Assembly (NCBI GenBank): GCA_023375675.1
Contig: JALQBC010000070.1
Coordinates: 50,923 to 114,922 of the forward strand
Reading direction: 5' to 3'
From: Cytospora piceicola
Lineage: Eukaryota; Ascomycota; Sordariomycetes; Diaporthales; Cytosporaceae
Length of the DNA stretch: 64,000 nt
Of this stretch, positions 35,923 through 44,585 are shown one piece after another. Under the pieces are notes generated by a model, which was not told where the DNA came from, ran no database searches, and saw only the letters and a list, made by a program, of their open reading frames with translations. A program made the translations under genes and the position numbers. How positions within the stretch are numbered: position 1 is the stretch's first letter; each line of letters starts with the position of its first letter.

Positions 35923-37254
35923 TCAAAACATGACCATCTCGTCCAACGACTCTGTGGCCCAGTAGGCCAGACTCTCTGCATGCCATTTCATCATGTCCGG
36001 CCTCTCGGGCCCCGTCACGCCGTCCGGGCCCCGGGCCGTCGTGTCCGTGAGGAAGGCCTCCCAGCCTACCTGTCTCAGGAGATATTGGTACTCGATCAGG
36101 GCCTTTTGGTGCTGATAGACGTGCTCGGCGGGCGTCGTGGTGTCTTCGCGCTCATGTTGGCTCTGGTCCTGGTTCTGGCTCTCGTGCTGGTTGAGGGGGG
36201 GGGAGGCACGGCCTCGTTTGTTGTTCTTGGTTTCGCTGCCTGTGGCTGCCGAGAGGGGCAAATCATCGTCATCATCAGCTTTTCATGCGAGTAAACAACG
36301 GAGGAACATACGGGGTAACAGCACCACCAGCGGAGCACAACCAAGTGGTGTTTGTGTGTGTATGTCTACTGGAAAACGCAGTCGGTGCTCGAAGAATCAT
36401 GGCATATCATATGTGTTCCTTTACTTACCTGGACTGCCTTTGGCTCTGTCCACGTCGAACTTCTTCTTCCCCGGCTCCCCTTCTCCATCCACACCCATAT
36501 CACGTCTCTGATGGCTCTTCAAACTCCTCCCTATCTTGCCCAGTGGCTTGTTGAGCTGCAGCTTGGTGGCCAGTGACGAGGCGAGGGACGATGCTGAACT
36601 GCGCTTGGAACAGGTCGATGACGGTGACGATGACTTCTGTCTGCTCGCGGGTGAATTTTGGGGACTGGGACTGGTAGTGATACTGGGACTGGAGAAGCCA
36701 TTCTCACACACGCCATCGCCATCGCCATCGCCATCGCCATCGCCATCGCCATCGCCATCGCCATCGCCATCGCCATCGCCGTCGTGTTTGTGGATCATCA
36801 GACTCGTCTCTCCTCCAGAGCTGCTGCCACTACCACCAGACTTGCTCGGAGCCGCCCCATTGATGATGGCTGCGACGGCAGATGAGTATGGTGGCTTGTT
36901 CTTGGTTGCGAAGATGGTTGTTGTTGCTGCTGGTGCTGATGCTGGTGCTGGTGATAGTGAACGTCGGACCTCTCCTTGTTTCTTCTGCCACCATTCCTCT
37001 TCTTCTACTTCTTCTTCTTCCTTCTGCCCTTGTTGCTGCTGCTGTTGGCGGCTGTGGCCGGACGTGTGGCTCCTCTTCATGGACATGGCACCGGCACTGG
37101 CACTGGCACTGGCACCTAAAGGCGACACAGGTGTCTGTCCGTGGTCAGTTGACAGGTCCGCCAGAACAGCCTTGAGCAAGGCCCCTTTCTTCTTCGCAGT
37201 ATTCTTTCCGGGCCGAGTCTGAGTCTTGTTGCTGCTGTTGCCTCGGCTGGCCAT
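35923..37254 (-). CDS. Hypothetical protein with a C-terminal GPDG-YWA domain, two exons
   Basis: Exon 1 is 37254-36429 and exon 2 is 36245-35923. The intron has donor GTAAGT and acceptor CTCTCGGCAG with a CTGAT-type branch near 36277; the junction is phase 1 and the product is 382 residues. The N-terminus is basic (Lys/Ser/Arg). Gln and Glu runs, Ala/Pro/Thr and a Gly/Ser stretch follow. A Gly-Asp repeat is encoded by a GATGGC hexamer (36713-36783), then comes a Ser-rich basic region. Exon 2 encodes a Gln/Glu linker and a compact C-terminal domain with GPDG at residues 348-351 and YWA at 370-372, followed by L-D-E-M. The same motifs and intron phase occur in 14791-15835. The function is unknown. 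Confidence 0.68.
36711..36783. repeat. Coding hexanucleotide repeat (CATCGC)n
   Basis: About 12 almost perfect CATCGC units on the plus strand (GCGATG on the coding strand). They give the Gly-Asp dipeptide repeat of the minus-strand gene 35923-37254. Near-perfect units imply recent expansion or contraction. Confidence 0.95.
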
Positions 37255-38386
37255 TGTATTGTGTTGTGATGTGTTGATGATGGCTTTCTTTTGTTGTTGT
37301 TTTTTCCTTTTTTTTTTTTTGGTTTTGGTTTTGGTTTTGGTTTTGCCTTTCCGTTCTCAGAGCCGGGTCACAGGTCTTTCTTTGGTGGGGCTACACCGGG
37401 AGAATGAACGAACGGCTTGACTCTGAACGGGTCAGAATCAGGGAATGAGTATCTGGTGTGCTGGATAGATGTTTTCCGTTGATACTTCCTGTCAGTTGGA
37501 CATGTGGTGATATACGTGTGCGCGTAACTACCAGACCAGACTGGATCAAAGAAGGAGCAAGTGCTCTGAAAGTATGTATGTAAGTATCAAAGATGGAGGA
37601 AATAGATGAGTCTCTGGCAAATACTTTGCATGGCAAAACCCGCTTGCGGCCAAACCAGGGCATCGATTCATTCCTACTCTTCCTTCGTTTCCTTTTCTAC
37701 GTGTAGTAACTGGTCTTGTTGTTGTATTCCTAATTGTCGTTTGTTGTTGTTGTCGTTGTTGTTTGCTAATAGCGGCAATGGTGAAAGATGGGCCGCGGGG
37801 GAGATATGCTGGCTTGTTTGCTGCTTGCTAACTACCTCAGTAACAAGAAACCTTGGACACTTTTCTGTAAAAGATCTGTCATCTGCCATCTGGCATATGC
37901 ATATCTATATGCACCTATGCACACGCATGTACAGTATCTGCACCTGGACTGGAAAGAGGAGATCCAACGATTAATTGATTGATTAATCCCGGTTGCAAGT
38001 CGGCAATATCCCTCGCCGTTTCACGCCCGTTCAACTCTCAACTCACGTTTCAAGTTTCAGAATTGAACGGCCTGAGAGCCTGAGACGTATCGAGACTATT
38101 ATTGAAAGCACACGAGAAGCTCACAGAAGGTATGGGAAAACGCTTGAAGTTTGGAGTCTAGTTATTCCGTATACCGCAGAAGTGTAAAGAACCCGTTTTG
38201 GTTTGGCACAGGGACCGAACAATGCCTTCTTGAACGTGTATTTATTATACATACATATCAAGCACCACAACATTGAACGTGACTGTTTTTAACAAACAAC
38301 TATCTGCCTGCTGTGTTCCCGGGAATCATCACCAAAAATACAGACAACACTCCCGCCCGTCCCCCCCCCCCAAAAAAGGCAACAAA
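37255..38386. other. Divergent intergenic region
   Basis: 1.1 kb between the minus-strand gene ending at 37254 and the plus-strand gene at 38387, so it should hold two promoters. Visible features are a T run with GGTTTT repeats (37309-37347), TTG/TTGTTG-rich sequence (37730-37765) and a C run at 38361-38371 just before the presumed start at 38387. No gene supported. Confidence 0.6.
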
Positions 38387-39747
38387 ATGGTATGTATGTT
38401 ACCTGCAAACATGCCCCTGATCTTTCTCCCCTTCTTGGTCACACACATTGTGCCGCCTCAACCTTACCGTCCTGGCTGTCTGACTGACAATGGGGACATG
38501 CATCACAGCCTACCAATGCGGAACTCAACCGAGATCTCAGGAAACTCAAGGAACGAGTGGAAAGAGACGACCTGGCTACCCGGCGAGACAGAGACCGGCT
38601 GAGGATGATCAACTACTTCCTAGCAGGAACCCTAGTACTACTGCTGGCTCTCTTCATGGCTTGGTCGACAGCTACTAGTGGGGATAGTACTAGTACCTGG
38701 CTTTCTCGACAGTCCACGGCGGCGGGTTTCAAGGTCGACGGCGATGCTCCTCCTCATCCCATTGTGCGTCTTCAAGGGCAAGGAGACGTATACGAAGATG
38801 GCAGACCTGGTCGTCCACCCGATCCTCAGGAAATGGCCAGACGTGGTAAGTTGTAAGCCCTGGTCAAGTGAGCCCTGCCCTGCCCTGCCCTGCTTGTACA
38901 AATCATCACTCACAATAAGTTGCATCAGTTGACTGACTGTGACTGATATGACTGACACAACACTGCAGAGACCATGCAAGAGATTTGTAACATTCTCATC
39001 GAGATCGACAAGTCTCTTGATCCAACATTCAATGCGCAGCCCGTCATGATCCACGAGTATCTGGGTCTCAGCATTTACCAACCTCCCATGTCTGGCCTTG
39101 TCCAAGACATACAGCAGATGCCGACCGGAGAAAGAAAGTCACCCTTTTCCTCTTCCCCTTCCTCTTCCTCTCCCCAAGATGATGGATTTTGGGACCAGCA
39201 AGACCGTCAGTTCAGAGAGGCCGCCCTGGATGCACTCAACAGAAGGGGTGTCGTCCAAGACTCGCTGGGAGTTCTTACAGCTGCTTGTTCATCCTCGTAC
39301 TCTTCTTCATTCGTGGGGTGCATGACAGGAAACCATGACACGGCCATGGAAGAAGGAGACGAAGCTGATGAGGAAGATGAGAAGGGGGGTGGAAGCCGGG
39401 TAAGAGTTGAAGGGGGAACAACAGTGAGGAATGTCCTGTACCCGCCCCAGGTCAAGTCCCTCCAACTCCTGGCGCGGTGTTATTCCGTCGTGACCGAGAG
39501 AGGCCCGCGGGCCATTTATGTCAACGACTTCCTCAAGCCGCTCGTCGAGGCCGAGGCCAAGGTCAAAGCCAAGATCAAAGCCAGGTCCAACAGCGGCAAC
39601 ACTGCGGCGACATGGTGGAAAAGTAACACCAAGGGGGACGATACAGACGGTACGGGAGGTGGAGGACGGCTAGAGGCAGGCTCGCCTGCTGACGGTGCAG
39701 GTCAGGTACGAAGGAAATGGCTAGAGAAAATGTGTACTGATGCTTGA
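38387..39747 (+). CDS. Hypothetical single-pass membrane protein, three exons
   Basis: The model has exons 38387-38389, 38509-38845 and 38969-39747, giving 372 residues. Exon 1 codes only for the initiator Met (AAAATG, then GTATGT donor). Intron 1 has branch CTGAC near 38483 and acceptor CATCACAG. Intron 2 has donor GTAAGT, branch GACTGAC and acceptor ACTGCAG (phase 1). Residues 2-33 form a charged helix, probably coiled coil (L-x-x-D-L-R-K-L-K-E-R-V-E-R). A transmembrane segment follows at about 36-56. Exon 3 encodes a mixed region with Ser-Pro and acidic inserts, a conserved-looking stretch near Y-P-P-Q-V-K-S-L-Q-L-L-A-R and a basic tail. No enzyme motif is seen. With no signal peptide before the anchor it may be a tail-out (type II) membrane protein. 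Confidence 0.6.
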
Positions 39748-40489
39748 TGAGACAAGATACGCGGTTTTGTTGATGGGATAGTCCTGGGTATTATTCTTGG
39801 TAGTTTTTGGTTTTTGTATGTGTGTATGTGTGTGTGTGTTGGTTTTCACTCGTAATTGTGCGGATATTATTTATTTAGTGATGGATTCATCATCATGATT
39901 AATTTAATGTTAATTGTTTCAAGGAATATTCTGCGTCAAACCTGACTTTGCGCTGCCATTGACAATAATGAGAGGGATGTCGAATCCAGGAAAATACACT
40001 TATTGACCTCGAAGCTCTTTGAACAAAGATATATACATGAAAGGACAAAGGCTCCATATATTGTTCGTTGCATTGATGTGTACTTTGCCTCGCAATGCAC
40101 AACCAAGAAGTCACAAGCCGTTCCCGTGTCTGAATCCGGAATAAATTCTGTGCGTTTGATCTTCGCGGAGACTGTCAGACAAGAGACGAACAAAAGAAAA
40201 TATCCGGGACGACAAACGAACTTCTATCACTCTCACGTTTTCATGTTATCTCGTCTCCTCTCGGGACAAAAGAAAACAACAACAACAACAACAACAAAAA
40301 CTTCGATCATACTATGTGTGTGTGTGTGTGCGTGTATTTAAACATCTAAACATTTAGTAGTCGGGTCTAGTCGGGTGTTTGCGTGCTGCTCGCGTAGTCT
40401 TACTTACGTATCTACTTGTTTTCTTATTCCTTCGCTCTTCATATCATTTTCAGGTTTTCATTGGTTAATTGATCAGTTCATCAACTAAA
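39748..40489. other. Intergenic region between two plus-strand genes
   Basis: Holds the 3' flank of the gene at 38387 and the leader of the gene at 40490. A (GT)n tract lies at 39815-39840, an (AAC)n tract at 40275-40297 and a second (GT)n at 40316-40336. No supported gene. Confidence 0.6.
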
Positions 40490-42946
40490 ATGGATCTGCC
40501 GGGCGACGACGACGGCAACAATGAACCTGGTCAACGCCGGCCAGCCCGGACTCGAGCACACACGATCAACATCCCAGCGGGCATGTCTTGGGATGGTAGT
40601 CCAGCCATCAGACTCGAGGTCCCCCAGTCGTTCCCCTTTACGGAGGATCCTGGTCGGGAACTGGTCCTGTATGTCGATGAGGACGAGCTACGCCGGAGCA
40701 ATGGCATCGTGCGTGTTCCTGCGGATCCAGCTGGTGTTGGCCGACCAGGAGGTTCTTCACAGTTCCTCGCTGCTGGCCAGAATGCATTTGCAACCCATCC
40801 TTCTCTCAGTTCTATAACCCTCGATCCTGTATTGCTCTTAGAGGACGACGACGACGACGACTTGCTACGAAAGCAACGGAAACCGAATCAGAAGAGATGG
40901 TTGCCATGTTTGAGCATTACCGTCTTCGTCATCATCACTGCCTTTGTCTTGTCCTTGTTCCCAGTCCTCGGCGGGAAGCTCCTCCAGCTGCTGCTGGGAC
41001 GAGAAGGCTCAGAGGCGACAGCTACTACAGGACCGAGACCGACGACAATGCCGCCTTCTACCCTGGATATTCGGCTGGCCATGAACCAGATGTCACACGA
41101 CCTCACCGATTTCGCCCATGCGCTCTCCGCCGTCGTCAGCTCTACGGGGCTTGACAAATACCCGCCGTTTCCGGATGAGGCTGAAGATGATGTTGAGGCT
41201 GATGGCAAACCTGAGAGTGGTACAGAATCCACCTTCCCCACCAGGAAGAAGAGACCAAAAGCCGTCGGCGGTGAGACGTCCACCCAGAAGAAGCCGACAC
41301 GACTGGCAACAGGGTCTGTCCCTCGCGGGCTGTATGAGAAGTGGACGCACTTCCTGCTAGTGGACATGGGCCGCGCCCGCGAGGAGGCGTGTTTTTCTAT
41401 ACTCATGGACTGGCATCCATACTACCTGAACGGTGGCAATGACACGGAGAGGATCGTGGACATGGAAACAAAGTTCGGTCTCAGTCTGGACGAGATCCAG
41501 GAGGCCTTCCTGGCCTACGTGTTCGAGGAGACGGGGGCCGCCCCAGACGACGGCGACGGCATCCTGGAGGAGATGCGCTTCACGAACCAGGTCTATCACC
41601 TATGCACAGCGGCCCGGAACCTGACTGCGGGCGACTTCGAGGCCCCGGTGAACGAGGGCTTTGGCGTCCCCGGCTATGTGACGGCCGGCTGGAGTCAAGA
41701 CATGCCCTTCCCGCTGTTTGATCCAGAATTTATGTGGCGCATAAACGAGTTTATGCAGACCCTGTACTCCTTTGGCATGTTTGAAGAGCCGAGAAGGTTG
41801 CTGGAGACGGCCTTGAAGGTTGCGAACTGGTCGAATACCGCGGGGCAAGTGCACCGTCTCTCGGCCAACGACGACGGCGGCAACGAGGGCTGGGGCTGGG
41901 GCTGGGGCTCATGGGCATGTCTCATGTCTCGGGCACAGTCAAAGGTGTCGTCGTCGTGGACGACTTGGCCACCGACGGCGGCTCAGAACAGCAGCAACAG
42001 CAGCACCGACGAGGACGAAGACGAAGACGAAGACGACGATGACATGCCAGCCTGGCTGTCCGGTCGAGATCCAAACGTCTACATCCTCCAGCTGGCTTAC
42101 TACACCGCCGACATGATCGACAAGGCACTATCGCTCGCGTCGCCTGACCTACACCCTACTCGCCCCCGGCGCCGGCGCGAGGGATATTCTAGGTTATACA
42201 ACAGCCTCATACTCCACAATATAGCTGACGACGCGGCCCAGATGGTCGACATCGGAAGGGCCATGGAGGGCATAGACAGGATGCTCCTCGGTCTCCTGGA
42301 TGCCTGGGCTGCGGGTGGACGTGTGGTACAGAGCTATGCCACGAAAGAGCACCTTGGAAAGGGTGACGTTGACCTTCATTTCCTGTGGTACGGATGGTCA
42401 CAATGGCAGATCAGAAACAACAGCGAGAGAAGGGAAAGCCATGATGGTGGCGGCAGCACCGGAGCTAGCCAGGGCGGCAAGGGGAGAGGAGAAGGAGGAC
42501 CTCAAGAAGGGCCTCCAATAATAGGAGGGGTTCGAAGGGGCAGAAACAAGGGCAAAGACCACAGAATAATGGTTGAGCAGGCTGAGGGACGCCGCCGAGA
42601 CCTCAGAATGACCACCGGCCTACTGCGAGAACTCGGCGAATGGTACTACCACGACTACCTCGACGAGATGGGTGTGCTGCGCGAGAACGTCTTGAAGGCC
42701 ATTGCCGCGGCGACCAAGGGAAAGGAGAGCACCAGAATCGTTCTGAAGTTGATCGAGCGTGTCTTCCCAGAAGGGCCCCACATGCCCGGCTCGTCGTACG
42801 AGCTTGTGGACGAGGCTGCCGGCTTCTACATGACCGAGACTGCCGTCGAGCTGGTCAGGCTGCTTTATAGCATGCAGGATACAGCGACCAGCGTGAAATA
42901 TGCCTTCCGCCTGTGGTGGGACAGGGTTGGAACGTCGGAGGTGTGA
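40490..42946 (+). CDS. Hypothetical membrane protein, 818 residues
   Basis: Single exon. The start is at the ATG at 40490 (AAAATGG), because the frame upstream to 40469 has no ATG. Residues 1-137 are hydrophilic and end in an Asp run and a basic patch. Residues 138-170 are a hydrophobic segment (start L-P-C-L-S-I-T-V-F-V-I-I-T), most likely one transmembrane helix. The remainder is rich in aromatic residues and looks folded (residues about 280-470 and 520-818), interrupted by a Gly-Trp repeat near 469, a Ser/Asp/Glu run near 505-520 and Gly/Lys-rich inserts near 650-690. Two exposed folded segments after a single membrane anchor suggest a membrane-tethered domain protein. I recognise no known family. 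Confidence 0.75.
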   Translation: MDLPGDDDGNNEPGQRRPARTRAHTINIPAGMSWDGSPAIRLEVPQSFPFTEDPGRELVLYVDEDELRRSNGIVRVPADPAGVGRPGGSSQFLAAGQNAFATHPSLSSITLDPVLLLEDDDDDDLLRKQRKPNQKRWLPCLSITVFVIITAFVLSLFPVLGGKLLQLLLGREGSEATATTGPRPTTMPPSTLDIRLAMNQMSHDLTDFAHALSAVVSSTGLDKYPPFPDEAEDDVEADGKPESGTESTFPTRKKRPKAVGGETSTQKKPTRLATGSVPRGLYEKWTHFLLVDMGRAREEACFSILMDWHPYYLNGGNDTERIVDMETKFGLSLDEIQEAFLAYVFEETGAAPDDGDGILEEMRFTNQVYHLCTAARNLTAGDFEAPVNEGFGVPGYVTAGWSQDMPFPLFDPEFMWRINEFMQTLYSFGMFEEPRRLLETALKVANWSNTAGQVHRLSANDDGGNEGWGWGWGSWACLMSRAQSKVSSSWTTWPPTAAQNSSNSSTDEDEDEDEDDDDMPAWLSGRDPNVYILQLAYYTADMIDKALSLASPDLHPTRPRRRREGYSRLYNSLILHNIADDAAQMVDIGRAMEGIDRMLLGLLDAWAAGGRVVQSYATKEHLGKGDVDLHFLWYGWSQWQIRNNSERRESHDGGGSTGASQGGKGRGEGGPQEGPPIIGGVRRGRNKGKDHRIMVEQAEGRRRDLRMTTGLLRELGEWYYHDYLDEMGVLRENVLKAIAAATKGKESTRIVLKLIERVFPEGPHMPGSSYELVDEAAGFYMTETAVELVRLLYSMQDTATSVKYAFRLWWDRVGTSEV

Positions 42947-44585
42947 TTGACTGACTGATCGATCTCTGGGAATATATGCCATGTATGCTTTACGCTCCTC
43001 TCTCGAGAAAATGCTGTTCCCGCGAGCGAGAACAGGGAAATTGTAGGAGAAGCAAGAGACGCATCAGACTGAGACGGCCGAGGAGAGAAGAGGGATACCC
43101 ACACACACAGAGAGAGAGAGAGAGAAGGAAAAGGGCTGATGAAGATGCTAGATGCAGTTTGTTGATTGATCTTGCAGTGGAATATCAGAATAGATCATGA
43201 TTGAGTGTATGAGTGAGTGTAATTGAAAGTTGAAGAATTGAGTGGTTTTTTGACAGACAAGTCAATAAAGATCTGGGAGAAACAAGAAACATGAGTTCTC
43301 ATTATCATTATCATCATTACTCCAATAAAAGATAATGAATAATACTGAACCAACCCTCGACCTCGAGCTGATATCACATGCCAAATCACGTACCCAGTAT
43401 TAATGGTGAACCTGCAGCATGTGACAGCTTAGGGTGGGTGGGCCAGCTGGCGCCAGCTGGTGGGACAGACTAGCCTTTTCAGCCAGCTGCATCCACACAC
43501 TTAGCCCCATAATCCCATTTTCCCACTACCCCATCATTCACTACCCCGCTATCCACTACTCCACTATCCCACTACCCCGCTATCCCACTACCTACAGTAC
43601 TGCTGCCGTCTGACCATGTCCGCTCCGGCCGCTCCGGTCCCGACTCGGAGTTGGTCGCTTTTTGCCCTCTAAAATAAAACACACCCAAGTTGTGCTGGTC
43701 AGTCACCCGCAAAACTCAACATTCTGAATGGGGCTACAGAGATGTCATGGACTCGTAATCGTAAATTCCTGCTGACGATGTCCCTTTTTTATATGGTGTT
43801 CTTCTCTGTGCGACAATTCCTCACACTGCAAGTAGGCTGCCAAACCGCAAAGTTTGTCCGAAGCCAGGTACCCAAGGTCCACATTGGTCCCTTGAGAACT
43901 CTACATGGTCCATCTCCTGCTCCGCTCCCCGGTACAACTTTCTGTCTTTATCCGGTCCCTATACGATATGTTGCGGCTTTGGAATGCTGTATCTTGCGAG
44001 GCCGCGTGCCCTCGATACCCATACACTGCGCGCCTCGCCGTACCCTTTTTCAGCACCGCTGCCCGGCATCAGGCCAGCTATGTCAACGTACAATGCTCTA
44101 TTCGGTCTTGGGACAAACCTGGAGCCTCGTCAAAGAAATGGTTTTTAGATATTGGGTCTTTTTCGGTCTGTTTGGCCTCATAATTATTGGTAAAACAGAG
44201 TTCTGGGAAATACCAAGGTACGCCAAGGTACGTACCTGTTGTTCCGGACGCCACAGCCAGATGCGCCACAGGCGTGGAAGTTATGGTGACATAAGCATGA
44301 CTAAGCCACACCCGACAGACCAATGCGCGCACGGCGACAAACCGATGCGGTCCTCCTCCTTCTTCTCTCCCACTTTCGTCACCAACACAGGATCACAACT
44401 GAGACTCCTCTCTCCTCCTTCTGTTCTGCCTTCTCCACAGCCCACAGAGTCGTACCCTCGCGAAACCTGATCGACCTGAATCCTGAATCCTGAATCTTGA
44501 ATCCTTGAAACCTGGAAATCAACGACTTCTCCCTCCTTCCGGCAGCCAGAGCAGACCTGAAAACGACACTCGCCCGACACGATCG
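42947..44585. other. Long region upstream of the Ulp1-like protease gene
   Basis: Contains a short (AG)n tract (43109-43124), an 18-bp perfect palindrome at 43443-43460 and degenerate tandem CCCACTACCCCGCTAT-like units (43500-43590). A 242-codon frame with a true ATG at 43742-44470 has two hydrophobic stretches but no recognisable motif and an odd composition; I give it low weight. A short ATCCTGA repeat lies at 44475-44500. Confidence 0.55.
43443..43460. promoter_or_regulatory. 18-bp perfect palindrome with CAGCTG cores
   Basis: CCAGCTGGCGCCAGCTGG reads the same on both strands. It contains two CAGCTG (E-box type) hexamers 10 bp apart; a third lies at 43484-43489. It sits in the 1.6-kb region before the Ulp1-like gene. 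A role as a binding site is inference only. Confidence 0.4.

Noticed and set aside
37309..37347. T run and GGTTTT repeats considered as telomere-like sequence
   Set aside because: Only a handful of units within a promoter or leader between two intact genes.
43742..44470. A 242-codon frame with a true ATG upstream of the protease gene
   Set aside because: No recognisable domain, irregular composition rich in Cys and Arg, and no support beyond length. Left as an open possibility only.
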